Assembly: GCF_014203835.1 (NCBI RefSeq)
Contig: NZ_JACHJW010000001.1
Span: 3,484,501 to 3,548,500, forward strand
Length of the DNA: 64,000 nt
Source of the DNA: Micromonospora polyrhachis
GTDB taxonomy: Bacteria; Actinomycetota; Actinomycetes; Mycobacteriales; Micromonosporaceae
Reading direction: 5' to 3'
Shown here: positions 44,432 to 53,244 of the stretch, piece by piece
Position numbering within the stretch: position 1 is the first letter of the stretch
How the letters are laid out: each line of letters starts with the position of its first letter
The notes under the pieces: model-generated
Told to the model about the DNA's origin: nothing
Seen by the model: only the letters and a program-made list of their open reading frames with translations
Database searches by the model: none
Made by a program: the position numbers and the translations under genes

Positions 44432-44970
44432 CCGGACCGGTGGAGATGGGCGGCCTCGCGGACGAGTCGTTTCCGGTCGGCCGGCGGCAGCGGCATGAAG
44501 CCTGGATGCGCCGGGCGCTCGACGTCGCGGCTGCGGAAGGACGCTCGGTCGACACCGAAGAGGTCACCCGTTCGGCCCTCGAACCGGTCGGTGACGTACC
44601 GGTCGGTGCGGTGCTCTACGGACCGGACGGCGTGGAACTCGCGGCCGGTCGCAACGAGCGGGAGTTGACCGGTGATCCGACCGCGCACGCGGAGATCCTC
44701 GTGCTGCGCCGGGCGGCGGCGAAACTCGGGGCTTGGCGGCTGGACGGCTGCACCCTGGTGGTGACGCTCGAACCGTGCACCATGTGCGCCGGGGCGCTGG
44801 TGCTGGCCCGGGTCTCCACGCTGGTGTTCGGGGCGTGGGAGCCGAAGACGGGCGCGGTGGGCTCGCTCTGGGACGTCGTACGTGACCGCCGGCTCAACCA
44901 CCGCCCGGAGGTCTACGGCGGCGTCCTCGAAGCCGAGTGCGCCGCCCTGCTCCGCGTGTTCTTCCGCTGA
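44428..44970 (+). CDS. tadA: tRNA adenosine(34) deaminase TadA
   Basis: A 180-residue zinc-dependent deaminase converting A34 to inosine in tRNA-Arg(ACG). HAEILVLRRAA carries the His zinc ligand and catalytic Glu; EPCTMCAGALVLARV carries the two Cys ligands. PVGAVLYG and GRNEREL are typical of TadA. The N-terminus is about 30 residues longer than in Escherichia coli TadA and includes an insertion around residues 32-50. Translationally coupled to its companion gene. Confidence 0.93.
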   Translation: MTGPVEMGGLADESFPVGRRQRHEAWMRRALDVAAAEGRSVDTEEVTRSALEPVGDVPVGAVLYGPDGVELAAGRNERELTGDPTAHAEILVLRRAAAKLGAWRLDGCTLVVTLEPCTMCAGALVLARVSTLVFGAWEPKTGAVGSLWDVVRDRRLNHRPEVYGGVLEAECAALLRVFFR

Positions 44971-44995
44971 CCCGAGGGACGGCGCTCTTTCGCTG

Positions 44996-45031
44996 ATCCG
45001 GGGACGGGGCTGTGTGCCGCCGTCCCCGGAT
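44996..45031. terminator. Hairpin between tadA and deoD
   Basis: Perfect 12-bp arms atccggggacgg (44996-45007) and ccgtccccggat (45020-45031) with a 12-base loop lie between the convergent ends of tadA and the purine phosphorylase gene. Confidence 0.85.
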
Positions 45032-45056
45032 CCGCGGGTCGTTCGCAGGTGAAGGG

Positions 45057-45764
45057 TCAGGCGATGGCGGTGTCGAGGGCGATCTCGACCATCTGGCCGA
45101 AGGTCTGCTCGCGCTCCTCGGCGGTGGTCTTCTCGCCGGTCTTGATGTGGTCGCTGACGGTGAGCACAGTCAACGCCCGAGCCCGGAACCGCGCCGCGAT
45201 CGTGTACAGCGCCGCTGACTCCATCTCCACCGCGAGTACGCCGTAGTCGGCCAGCGTGTCGTACAGGTCTGGGCGGTCGGTGTAGAAGGCGTCCGCGGCC
45301 AGGACCGGCCCGACCCGCATGCTGATGCCGCGCCGCTCGGCCACCTCGACCGAGGTACGCAGCAGCCCGAAGTCGGCGACCGGGGCGTAGTCGACCAGCC
45401 CGTCGAACCGGACCCGGTTCATGTTCGAGTCGGTGGACGATCCGTTCGCCGCGATCACGTCCCGCAGTTGCAGGTCAGGGCTGAGCGCCCCGCAGGAGCC
45501 GACCCGGATCAGGGTCTTCACGCCGTACTCGTTGATCAGTTCGTGGGCGTAGATCGAGGCGGACGGCATGCCCATGCCGGAGCCCTGGACCGACACCTCG
45601 ACGCCGGACCATCGGCCGGTGAAGCCGTACATGCCCCGGACCGTCGAGTAGCACTTGGCATCCTCGAGGTAGGTCTCCGCGATCCACTTGGCCCGCAGCG
45701 GGTCGCCCGGCATCAGGACCCGCTCGGCGATCTCGCCCGGCTTCGCGCCGATGTGCGTACTCAT
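45057..45764 (-). CDS. deoD: DeoD-type purine-nucleoside phosphorylase
   Basis: A 235-residue enzyme of the hexameric PNP class that cleaves purine nucleosides with phosphate. It begins [20 protein letters not shown], and shows [14 protein letters not shown] (phosphate/ribose site), IRVGSCGAL, and [14 protein letters not shown] with the ribose-binding Glu. The Asp that protonates N7 lies in [12 protein letters not shown], giving 6-oxo/6-amino purine breadth as in Escherichia coli DeoD. ATG 45764 restores the standard N-terminus; the frame is open to 45818. Confidence 0.95.
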   Translation of the reverse strand: MSTHIGAKPGEIAERVLMPGDPLRAKWIAETYLEDAKCYSTVRGMYGFTGRWSGVEVSVQGSGMGMPSASIYAHELINEYGVKTLIRVGSCGALSPDLQLRDVIAANGSSTDSNMNRVRFDGLVDYAPVADFGLLRTSVEVAERRGISMRVGPVLAADAFYTDRPDLYDTLADYGVLAVEMESAALYTIAARFRARALTVLTVSDHIKTGEKTTAEEREQTFGQMVEIALDTAIA

Positions 45765-45840
45765 GACATGTGATCCTGCCAGGTTGGCGCAGGCGATACC
45801 GCCGCGACGTCCGCCCACGGCATCGGGTACCCTTCTCGGC

Positions 45841-45927
45841 GGTGGCGTGTCCGAGCGGCCTAAGGAGCACGCCTCGAAAGCGTGTGAGGGTTTACGCCCT
45901 CCGAGGGTTCAAATCCCTCCGCCACCG
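45841..45927 (+). tRNA. tRNA-Ser(CGA)
   Basis: An 87-nt type II tRNA. Acceptor ggtggcg pairs with cgccacc (discriminator G at 45927). The anticodon loop reads cctCGAaag, giving CGA. The long variable arm ggtttacgccctcc and T-arm ggttcaaatcc are canonical. No CCA is encoded. It is the integration target of the island that follows: everything from the anticodon to beyond the 3' end is repeated at 57681. Confidence 0.97.
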
Positions 45928-45952
45928 CTCATGAAGTGCGAAAACGCCCGGC
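45872..45952. repeat. attL: 81-bp direct repeat (tRNA-Ser 3' half)
   Basis: Identical to 57681-57761. It runs from the anticodon stem-loop through the tRNA 3' end to 25 bp beyond. This is the expected product of integration by a tyrosine recombinase crossing over in the anticodon region and restoring the tRNA. Confidence 0.95.
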
Positions 45953-45978
45953 CGGTCCTGACGGACCAGCCGGGCGTT
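45943..45978 (+). terminator. Terminator downstream of tRNA-Ser
   Basis: Arms aacgcccggc and gccgggcgtt enclose an inner stem ggtcc/ggacc. The left arm belongs to the att repeat and the right arm to the integrated element, so the element supplies a matching half and keeps the tRNA terminator working. Confidence 0.8.
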
Positions 45979-45986
45979 CAGCTTTC

Positions 45987-46007
45987 GGTCTCAGTTTTGG
46001 TCTCAGT
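45987..46007. repeat. GGTCTCAGTTTTGGTCTCAGT motif at the island's left end
   Basis: Related copies of GGTCTCAGTTgTGGT occur at 56649-56663, 57566-57583, 57796-57810 and (as GGTCCCAGTTTTGGT) 59079-59093, all near the att repeats and on the same strand. They may be integrase arm-type sites or leftovers of repeated insertions. Confidence 0.6.
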
Positions 46008-46052
46008 CGTCGTCAACCACGACGTGCTCGGAGCGGAACCGATGAGTGCCTG

Positions 46053-46931
46053 TCACTCCTCGCGCTTGACCTCGGCGGGCTGATCAAGTTGCTGCTGCCG
46101 CTTGTTCTGCTCGTCGCGCAGCCTCTCGACGCAGTCTGCGAAGAGGGCGTATGCCGCCTCCTCGTCTAGCCCTGCATACTTGCCCACGCGGAGCTCGACA
46201 GCTTCGTATTCCCGTTCAATCGCGTCGGCCGTCTGTTGGGAGTTAAAGCTGCGCTCGTGATATTTGAAGTACCCGGTAAAGCCTGCCGATAGTCCCACAG
46301 CGGCGCTGGCTGCCACGGTTAGCCACCTTGCTTGACTGAAGGCGACTGACGCTGTAGCAATCGCGGAGGTGGCTACCGAGCCGATAATAATTACGCTTTG
46401 GAATCTGTTATGAATCCCCCGGGTTCTCCCGGCATCTTCACGGAACTGTGAGATCAGGTCGGGAACGTCATCCCTGTAGCGCTTTTGTGCGAGCAGTGCC
46501 CCGTCGTCTCCACTGCTCATGCTCGTGTCTAGGTCGGCCTGGGTGCGTCGACGGACGACATGGAGCTTCTTAATGATGATGCGGGTTTTCCTCATGCGCT
46601 TGTATTGCCAGTATGCCAGCGCTGGTGAGGCAAGCAGTGATACGGCGCATGCAATGTATAGCTGTGTAGAGAAGCGGGTTAGTTGTCCGAAATCGGAGAA
46701 AGTGGCGACTGTAGCTATGGCCACGAGGGCGACATTGCCTACGAAGATCCAGGCGATTCCAACCTTGCGCCATAATCCCTGAAGATGGAGCTTTTCTTCG
46801 GCGTCGAGGATTAAGCTGCGGACATGGTCGGGGTGCCAGCTCTTGGAGCCATCACTGATGACCTGGTTCCAGTTTTCCTCGTTTGTGGTTCCACTCTTCT
46901 TTTTCCAAAGCTGCGACATTTTCGACCACAT
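46053..46931 (-). CDS. DUF4231/SLATT-like four-helix membrane protein
   Basis: A 292-residue protein. Two helix pairs are visible: residues 60-85 with 92-112, and 178-200 with 205-222. Charged helices follow (YHERSFNSQQTADAIEREYE), the DUF4231 hallmark. SLATT/DUF4231 proteins are predicted pore-forming effectors often encoded with sensors in anti-phage and nucleotide-signalling loci. It is the leftmost cargo gene of the element, close to attL. Codon use is AT-richer than chromosomal neighbours. ATG 46931 is used; ATG 46919 is an alternative. No obvious sensor gene is directly adjacent. Confidence 0.7.
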   Translation of the reverse strand: MWSKMSQLWKKKSGTTNEENWNQVISDGSKSWHPDHVRSLILDAEEKLHLQGLWRKVGIAWIFVGNVALVAIATVATFSDFGQLTRFSTQLYIACAVSLLASPALAYWQYKRMRKTRIIIKKLHVVRRRTQADLDTSMSSGDDGALLAQKRYRDDVPDLISQFREDAGRTRGIHNRFQSVIIIGSVATSAIATASVAFSQARWLTVAASAAVGLSAGFTGYFKYHERSFNSQQTADAIEREYEAVELRVGKYAGLDEEAAYALFADCVERLRDEQNKRQQQLDQPAEVKREE

Positions 46932-47026
46932 GGCGTAACGCTATGGTTACCCGTCTGGTGAGACAAGGTGAGGCTTAGTCGTCTTATCGACACTTGCCTG
47001 TGGACTCCCAGTGTGCTTCAAGGAGC

Positions 47027-47066
47027 AGCCGGAAGGGGCCGGTTCATCTCGCAGTCCCTTCCGGCT
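47027..47066. terminator. Terminator after the integrase gene
   Basis: Arms agccggaaggg (47027-47037) and cccttccggct (47056-47066) form a perfect 11-bp stem, in the gap between the integrase gene end and the DUF4231-like gene start, both read leftward. Confidence 0.75.
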
Positions 47067-47088
47067 CCTGGGCGGCAGGTAGGCCCGG

Positions 47089-48309
47089 CTAACTGGTGCT
47101 GCCGCTATCTTTTTTCCATAGCAGCCCGTCAACTTTTCGGGCGATATCGCGGCGCACCTGCCCAGTGAGGTGCTGGTAGCGGGTCGCCATAGCCGAGTTC
47201 GACCAACCCATGATGCCCATCACCGCACGCTCCGCCACCCCGGGAATTAGCAGCACGGTGGCGGCGGTGTGCCGAGCATCGTGTAGGCGGCCGTCCCGCA
47301 GCCCGGCCAGCTTGAGCAGGCGCTTCCACTCGTCGTAGTCGGTGCGAGGGTTGACCGGTTCGCCGGTCGGGGTGGCGAATAGCCAGCCGCCATCGGCCCA
47401 GAGTTGTGCGGCGGTTGCGCGTGCCTGTGTCTGTTCCTGATGGTGCTCCCGCAACAGGTTCACCAACTCGGCGGGCAGGCCGATGGTCCGGCGGCCGGCG
47501 CGCGACTTCGTCTCTGCTGTCTCGGCGCGTGTCGGTTGCCGGTTGGGGCAGTGCCCGCCGAACTTCCGGCCGCAGGGCTTGTCGCACCCGTGCCGCCACC
47601 GCGGGCGTTGCCGGCCGCGCCGGACTACCAGCGTTCCGGCGTCCAGGTCGACATCCGACCAGCGCAGGCCGAGCGCTTCCCCTTGGCGCAGGCCGAGGGC
47701 GAGCGCGACCGCCCACCGGGCGCTGTTGCGGCGCCCGCGGGTTGCGGCCATGAGTCGTTGCACCTCCGTGACTGAGTACGGCTCGATCTCGCTCTCCGCC
47801 AGGCGTGGGGCCTTGGCGAGAGCGGCAGGGTTCCTTGCCAGGTGCCCCCGGCGTACTGACTCGTTGAGCGCGGTCCGGATCGTGCGGTGAGCCTGGTGGG
47901 CGGTTGCCGGGGCACTGCCGTTCTCCTGCATTCGACGGTAGAAGCGCTCCAGGTGCTCGGGCTCCAGGCGCTCAAGCCGGTGCCCGCCGAGCCCGGGGAT
48001 GAGGTGCCGGTAGACGGCCACCCGGTAGCCGGCGATGGTGTTCTCTCGTACGGCCGGGGCGGCGATGTTCTCCACCCAGTGGATTAGCCAGGTCTTCACC
48101 GTCCAGCGCTGGCCAGCCTTACGGACCGTCCCACTGTCCCGTTCCCGTTCAAGGAGCCGTACCTTCTTGATGACTGCTGCTTCCGTCTTTCCCCGGACGT
48201 GCCGGCGGTCTGGCGATCCGTCGTCCTTCACACCGACGGTCACCCGTCCATGCCAAGAACCGTCGGCACCGAGGTAGGTGCTCGACGCCCCGTTGGGTCG
48301 ACGTCCCAT
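47089..48309 (-). CDS. int: Tyrosine-recombinase integrase of the island
   Basis: A 406-residue phage-type integrase. Residues 66-160 form the SAM-like core-binding domain. The catalytic domain has Arg208 (GLRQGEALGLRW), Lys near 268, His343 and Arg346 in LHDARHTAA, Trp369 and the nucleophile Tyr378 in ATRYQHLTG. An insertion at about residues 240-256 contains three Cys and a His (GCDKPCGRKFGGHC), perhaps a small zinc knuckle, as in other actinomycete element integrases. It follows the excisionase gene by 17 bp and would promote recombination at the tRNA-Ser anticodon region. All catalytic residues are intact. Confidence 0.95.
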   Translation of the reverse strand: MGRRPNGASSTYLGADGSWHGRVTVGVKDDGSPDRRHVRGKTEAAVIKKVRLLERERDSGTVRKAGQRWTVKTWLIHWVENIAAPAVRENTIAGYRVAVYRHLIPGLGGHRLERLEPEHLERFYRRMQENGSAPATAHQAHRTIRTALNESVRRGHLARNPAALAKAPRLAESEIEPYSVTEVQRLMAATRGRRNSARWAVALALGLRQGEALGLRWSDVDLDAGTLVVRRGRQRPRWRHGCDKPCGRKFGGHCPNRQPTRAETAETKSRAGRRTIGLPAELVNLLREHHQEQTQARATAAQLWADGGWLFATPTGEPVNPRTDYDEWKRLLKLAGLRDGRLHDARHTAATVLLIPGVAERAVMGIMGWSNSAMATRYQHLTGQVRRDIARKVDGLLWKKDSGSTS

Positions 48310-48326
48310 CTGTTAGGCTCCTTCCG

Positions 48327-48536
48327 TCAGGCGACGCGGTTGAGGGGTGCCGGGTTTGTCAGGAGGCTTCGCACGTACTCGTCGATGCAGAAGGTGGGCA
48401 CGCGGCGGAGACGGCCGATGGTGACGGTGCGAATCTGCCCGGCCTTGATGAGGGCGTACATAGTGGTTCGGCCGATGCCGAGTCGTAGGGCGGCTTCTTC
48501 GATGGTCAGGACGACGCGGTTTTCGGCGGTGGGCAC
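48327..48536 (-). CDS. xis: Excisionase (Xis), winged HTH
   Basis: A 69-residue DNA-binding protein of the excisionase/MerR HTH_17 type (LTIEEAALRLGIGRTTMYAL, then IRTVTIGRLRRVPT). GGGAG five bases before GTG 48536 decides the start, although the frame is open to 48569. It lies directly before the integrase in the same operon, the usual arrangement of actinomycete elements. It should steer the integrase to excision. Confidence 0.9.
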   Translation of the reverse strand: MPTAENRVVLTIEEAALRLGIGRTTMYALIKAGQIRTVTIGRLRRVPTFCIDEYVRSLLTNPAPLNRVA

Positions 48537-48656
48537 GGTTTCTCCCGGTGATTCGTGGCCTGTGAACACTTATGGGGTGGGTTGTTGGGGCGGTTGGCCG
48601 AGTGGCTGGCTGCGTTGTTTCTTGCGGGGAGGGCTGAAACATCGCCGCATCGCCGC

Positions 48657-48868
48657 ATCTCCGCAAACGTGCCTGTGAGCTGGGCAAATGCTTGCGGAGA
48701 TCTTGAGGAGTTGACCCGGCTCATCTCCGCAAACGCGGTGTCATCTCCGCAGATGTTGCGGAGATGCGGAGATTGATATCTGTCGACTCTGGGATCTCCG
48801 TAGGTTCTCCGCAGGGTGTTTGTGCTGGTCACCGTGGCTTTGCTGCGGAGATGCGGAGATGCGGAGAT
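48657..48868. repeat. Iteron-like array: nine copies of TGCGGAGAT
   Basis: Exact 9-mers occur at 48657 (-), 48693, 48723 (-), 48743 (-), 48757, 48765, 48844, 48852 and 48860, where (-) means the reverse complement ATCTCCGCA. Two blocks repeat with an 8-bp period. Variants occur near 48794 and 48806. The array fills the gap between the excisionase gene and the ATPase gene. It resembles a replication origin with iterons or a multi-site operator. The rest of the 48537-48888 gap shows no gene. Confidence 0.85.
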
Positions 48869-48888
48869 GTTTCAGCCGACTTTTGTCC

Positions 48889-50468
48889 CTACTGGTTGTG
48901 GTGGTCGACCCAGAACACGTTCCGGTCTCCTCGGTCGCTCTTGCCGGCGCGTAGGACGTGGTCGCCTCGCCACCGTCCGGCCTGCCCGGTGAGGAGCCTG
49001 CCGAGTTGCAGCGGGTTAGGCAGCTTGCCGGACGGGGTGGTGATGAACTGGCCATCCCACGGGTCGTGCACGTCCGAACCGAGGTGTACGGGTTCGGCGT
49101 CGCGGCGTAGCTCAGCCGAGGTCATCTGTTTGCCGCCGTGCCGGTCGTGCCAGCAGGCGAGGAATCCGCGCCACCGGGTTTCGTCTTCGTCTACCCCGCG
49201 TACCGCTTCGGCGTTGGCCAGGAATCCGGGGATGTTGTGGTGGGCGAGGAACCCACCCAATGCCTGTGCCCAGGGGGTGAACTGCCACATGGATACCCCG
49301 GTGGCTTTGGGTGCCCCGTTGCGGGTCCAGTCGAGCACGAGGACCAGGAGGTGACGCATGACGGTGAGTTGGTTGGCCGGTTGCGTGATCCACTGGTCAA
49401 GGTGCGGGATGCCGAACTGGCTTTGGTCGCGCTGTTCGGGTCGGGGCATGTTCGGGTCGAGGTGTACCCGCACGGTCCGGGAGGCCATGTCTCCGCCGAC
49501 CTGGAGGTTGTTTCCGGTGGCCATCCATAGCCGGTCGTTGACGCTGGCGAGGTTGCGGGATGAACCTAGCTGCCGGTCGGACCAGACTCCGGCGGTGACC
49601 AGCAGGGCGAGGTTGGCGGAGTCGATGACGGTGCCTTCTGCGAGGTTGTCCCAGATGACCACGCCGACCTGCTCAGCGAATACGGCAGTGATGGACTTGC
49701 GTAGCTCTTCTTCGGTGTAGGCCCAGGGCATGACGCGCTGCCCGTAGAGCATTCCGGGTCCGGCGGTCAGGATCGATTTGCCGGAGGCGGGCATGGTCGC
49801 GTCGATCAGCCCGAACGGCGTCAGGGACCGGGTGTAGTTGCGCAGGATCGGCGTAGCCAGAAGTGCGATGTAGTTGGCCCGGTCCGCCGGGGACGACCAG
49901 GGGAAGTCGCGTAGGAACCGGTTGAGCAGGAAGTTCCGGGCGTCGCGTACCTGCTCGGCGGTGGGCTGTCGGGCACCGGGGGCAGGGCGACCTTGGAGGC
50001 CAGGTAGAGACCGGTGGCCGGGTCGTAGCCGGGCCGCTGCAACAACGTGCCGTCACGGCGCAGCACGGGTGCTCCGATGATGCCGCGTAGCGGGGCGGTT
50101 TTCGGCCAGGTCTTGCCGGCCAGCACCGACGCGAGGATGTCCCGGGGTGGGGTGACCTCGTCTTCGTACACCTCGGGTTGGCCGTCGTTGCCCTTGCGGG
50201 TCTTGAGCCGGTACACGTAGGCGTGCTCAGCCAGCAGTCCAGCGAGCCCGGCCGGGGTGAGGTGGCTGGCCGACACCGGTAGGGGCGAGTCCTCGTCAAC
50301 CTCGGTGGCCAGCCCACCAGACACGGTTTCCATGTGGACCAGTTCCCCGGCCTGCACGTAGGTGTCGGGCAGCATCCCGTCGGCCAGGGCGGCTTTCAAC
50401 ACTCGGATGGTTTCCGGGCCGGTGCCGACCTGGACGGACATGCCACGGTCGGTGGTGGTGATGGTCAT
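48889..50468 (-). pseudogene. Replication-type P-loop ATPase gene with a frameshift
   Basis: Reading from ATG 50468 (GGAG nine bases upstream), about 165 codons give MTITTTDRGMSVQVGTGPET to ALPPVPDSP. The frame then must change near 49972-49975 (one missing base) to continue as TAEQVRDARNFLLNRFLRDF and on to the stop at 48889. The second part holds a Walker-A-like ATMPASGKSIL, VGVVIWDNLAEGTVIDSANL (Walker B region) and a sensor-like WMATGNNLQVGGDM. Unsplit, it would be a protein of about 525 residues like the primase/helicase-type ATPases of actinomycete integrative elements. Either the element has lost replication or the base is a sequencing error. Confidence 0.75.
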
Positions 50469-50560
50469 GCGGCCACGCTCCGGGGGCGTCGGGCTCCGGC
50501 ACGCAGGCCGGACGCGATGGATCGGGTGATCTCTTCGTCGCACTGGCGCGGCCGGCGACC

Positions 50561-51009
50561 AGGACGCTACGCGGGCGGTAGAGGATGCGCTCTGCGCAGC
50601 CGAGCGCCGAGCTGTCGAGACTGCCGAACCCACGCCGTACGGGAGGGAAGTCATTGTGGCCGCTCGCCAGGCCAGAATGCCGGTGGCGGTGGTCAGCAAC
50701 AACTCTGCCGGCGCGGTCACCACCTACCTGACAGACCACCGGCTCGCCGATTACGTTTCCCCGGTGGTCGGCCGGGCGTACGCCGACCCGGCCCGCATGA
50801 AGCCCAACCCGGAGCCGATCCTGCAAGCCGTCCGATCCCTGAGCGAGCCGCCGGGCCGCTGTGTTCTCGTCGGCGATTCGCTGTCGGACATCGAGGGAGC
50901 GCGGGCCGCAGGGGTACGCGTGATCGGTTATGCAAACCGGCCGCCCAAGGTCAGGACGTTCCGAGCGGCCGGGGCAGACTTAGCCTCGGTCTTTCGTGCG
51001 CCCAGCTGA
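50561..51009 (+). pseudogene. HAD-family hydrolase, C-terminal fragment
   Basis: About 148 codons carry the C-terminal half of a HAD phosphatase. It begins ATRAVEDALCAAERRAVETA, with motif II in VAVVSNNSAGAV, the Lys motif in RMKPNPEPI, and motif III in CVLVGDSLSDIEGARAAG. The N-terminal nucleophile DxD is absent, and the frame breaks just upstream of 50561 (a preceding frame reads DLFVALARP). The remnant cannot be catalytic. It abuts the group II intron. Confidence 0.75.
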
Positions 51010-51568
51010 CCTGGAGGTGAGTGTGTAGTTCATCTTGGGTCGTAAGCTCGTCGTCGCCTGCCGGTGGAAGTCCGGTCCGGGTAGCTGCCAGGAGGCCCGG
51101 TAGCAGGCTGGCGGCTCGGTCTGGAAACGGGTCGGGTCGAAGCCCAGCGTCGAAAGCCCTATTGGGGGAGCGACTGAGCGGTCCGTAGCATGACGCGAAG
51201 CCTGCGGCGTCGTTAGAGGTCTCGCCTGTTGGGGTGGGGCAGAGGGAGTGCCGAGCCCCCGAATTCAGGGTGAAGGCCATGGAAGCGGTGTAGCTCCTGG
51301 ATTGCAGCCGCGAAGAACTCCCCGGCGTATGGGGCGCGGAACGTTCAGATGGTGGCGGCGGGAACTGGGGAGACCCTCCCCGGCCCGGCAACCTGCGGAG
51401 TGTTGCCGGAGCGTGGCGTCCTATAACCGATGATCTCGGGAAGGGGATTGCTGGCCGGGAGGGAGTCGGAGGCGGCCGTAGTACCGATCGAGCCGGACGG
51501 ACAACACAACCGCCGGTGATGGGAAGGGCCGCTACTTCGTTGACGCGCCTGCTGTCTGGAGGAGCCCG

Positions 51569-52945
51569 GTGAGTGCCGGTCAGGCTAGTTCCACCGTTTC
51601 GGGATCGATCGTTGATCCGGTTCGAGCTTTGCAGCATGCGCTGTACCGGGCGGCCAAGGCCGATCCCGGGCGTCGGTTCCATGCGCTGCGAGACAAGGTC
51701 TTCCGCAGGGACGTCTTGTGGCGGGCGTGGGTCGCGGTGCGCCGTAACAACGGTGCGCCGGGCGTCGACCAGACCACTTTGGGCCAGGTTGAACAGTACG
51801 GGGTTGCCCGGCTGCTGGACGAGTTGGCTGACGAACTCAGGGAAGGACGGTATCGGCCGTTGCCGGCGCGTCGGGTGTTCATCCCGAAGCCTGGTAGCAG
51901 CGAGTTGAGGCCGTTGTCGATCCCCGCGGTTCGTGACCGCATCGTGCAGGCGGCGGTGAAGATCGTGCTCGAACCGGTCTTCGAAGCCCAGTTCCTGCCG
52001 TGTAGCTTCGGGTTCCGCCCGAAGCGGTCGGTGCACGATGCCCTGCAGGTACTCGTGGACGAGTCCTGGCGGGGTCGGCGGTGGGTGGTCGAGACGGACA
52101 TCGCCAACTGCTTTTCGGCGATTCCGCATGAGAAGTTGATGCAAGCAGTTCAGGAACGCGTCTGTGACCAGGCCGTACTCAAGCTCCTGCGGGCGATGCT
52201 GCGCGCTGGGGTGATGGAGGACGGCCAGGTCCGGCGACCGGTCACCGGCAGCCCACAAGGCGGGGTCATCTCGCCGTTGCTGTGCAACGTCTACCTGCAC
52301 CGACTCGATCGGGGATGGGACATGCGTGAGCACGGGGTGCTGGTCCGGTTCGCAGACGATCTGCTGGTGATGTGCGCCTCCCGGGCGCAGGCCGAGGCCG
52401 CGCTTCAGCGGCTTCGGCACTTGTTGGCTGAACTCGGCCTGGAGCCGAAGGAGGTCAAGACCAGGATCGTGCACCTTCAGGTCGGTGGGGAAGGGGTCGA
52501 CTTCCTCGGCTTTCACCACCGGTTGGTGCGCGCCTGGGCCCGCACGGGAGGTAAACAGGTCACCTTCCTGGCCCGCTGGCCCGCGAACAAGGCTATGCAG
52601 CACGCCCGGGACCGGATTCGGCAGTTGACCGCCCGGTCCCGGCTGGGGCTGCCCGTGGAGTGGATCGTGGAACACATCAACGTGTTCCTGCGCGGCTGGG
52701 CCGGGTTCTTCAAGTACGGCAACTCGGCCCGACACTTCGAGAAGATCAGGTACTACGCGAAGATACGGCTAGCGCTGGTGATCGCCAAGCGGCACCAACG
52801 CAGCCGGAAGTTCGGCTGGCAGGTGCTGTCCTTCCAGTCGAGCAACGAGTTGGGCCTGATCGGCCTGGGAACCGTCGTCGCACCAAGGCCATTTAAGCCT
52901 TGGCGGCGGGATAAGCCGAATGCCGGCGGTGAACGACGTCGGTGA
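51569..52945 (+). CDS. ltrA: Group II intron reverse transcriptase/maturase
   Basis: A 458-residue LtrA-type protein. RT blocks include NNGAPGVDQTTLG (RT0-1), RRVFIPKPGSSELRPLSIPA (RT2), the DIANCFSAI block (first catalytic Asp, about 177), SPQGGVISPLLCNVYL (RT4), and VLVRFADDLLVM (FADD at 261-264, the catalytic pair). The C-terminal GIIM/maturase region (WIVEHINVFLRGWAGFFKYG) completes it, with no clear HNH endonuclease. The start GTG at 51569 follows GGAGGAG. It should assist splicing and retrohoming to new sites. Confidence 0.95.
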   Translation: MSAGQASSTVSGSIVDPVRALQHALYRAAKADPGRRFHALRDKVFRRDVLWRAWVAVRRNNGAPGVDQTTLGQVEQYGVARLLDELADELREGRYRPLPARRVFIPKPGSSELRPLSIPAVRDRIVQAAVKIVLEPVFEAQFLPCSFGFRPKRSVHDALQVLVDESWRGRRWVVETDIANCFSAIPHEKLMQAVQERVCDQAVLKLLRAMLRAGVMEDGQVRRPVTGSPQGGVISPLLCNVYLHRLDRGWDMREHGVLVRFADDLLVMCASRAQAEAALQRLRHLLAELGLEPKEVKTRIVHLQVGGEGVDFLGFHHRLVRAWARTGGKQVTFLARWPANKAMQHARDRIRQLTARSRLGLPVEWIVEHINVFLRGWAGFFKYGNSARHFEKIRYYAKIRLALVIAKRHQRSRKFGWQVLSFQSSNELGLIGLGTVVAPRPFKPWRRDKPNAGGERRR

Positions 52946-52976
52946 GCCGTGTGCGGGAGAACCGCATGCACGGTTC
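52944..52976 (+). ncRNA. Group II intron domain V
   Basis: gagccgtgtgcgggagaacc-gcatgcacggttc (33 nt): stem GAGCCGUGUGC/GCAUGCACGGUUC with a GAGA-type tetraloop and the two-base bulge expected of domain V, the catalytic core. It directly follows the reverse transcriptase stop. Confidence 0.9.
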
Positions 52977-53184
52977 GAAGCGGCGGGAGCTGGAAACGGA
53001 GCACCACGGTCACGGCCACGGCAGTGGGACAGCCAGAAGGGAAACCGGTGGAATTCAAGGCTGCCGGGCCTACCACCACGACGTGCCACCGCGCCAGCTC
53101 CCGACCCTACATTTGAGTGTGGCCGCATAGCCGATACCCGATGGGTGTGATTCGCGTGGTTGCTGATGTTTTAGCGGCATGCTG

Positions 53185-53210
53185 AGGACCCGGCGTGGGG
53201 CCGGGTTCCT
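53185..53210. terminator. Hairpin near the end of the transposase gene
   Basis: aggacccggc (53185-53194) pairs with gccgggttcct (53200-53210) with one bulged base. It lies about 35 bp beyond the leftward transposase stop and may end its transcript. Confidence 0.5.
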
Positions 53211-53244
53211 CCGTGTTGACTGGTAGGGGTGTGGGGCTGCGGGA

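Larger units (their letters stand above)
51021..53082 (+). mobile_element. Group II intron with its own reverse transcriptase
   Basis: The 5' end is placed at GTGTG (51021) by the GUGYG rule and the 3' end at about 53082 after the CCTACC...GAC tail of domain VI. Boundaries are approximate. About 550 bases of structured RNA (domains I-III) precede the ORF in domain IV; domain V follows at 52944. Read with the DNA plus strand, it is inserted about 12 bases after the HAD fragment. The intron can splice and retrohome if both RNA and protein are active; the domain V core looks intact. Confidence 0.75.

Noticed and set aside
48657-48868. TGCGGAGAT copies as CRISPR repeats
   Set aside because: Units of 8-9 bp with irregular spacing and both orientations do not fit CRISPR; iteron or operator sites are more likely.
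51569-52945. Reverse transcriptase as a retron or DGR
   Set aside because: Group II-specific RT0 block, maturase domain and an adjacent domain V identify an intron; no msr/msd RNA or variable repeat was seen.
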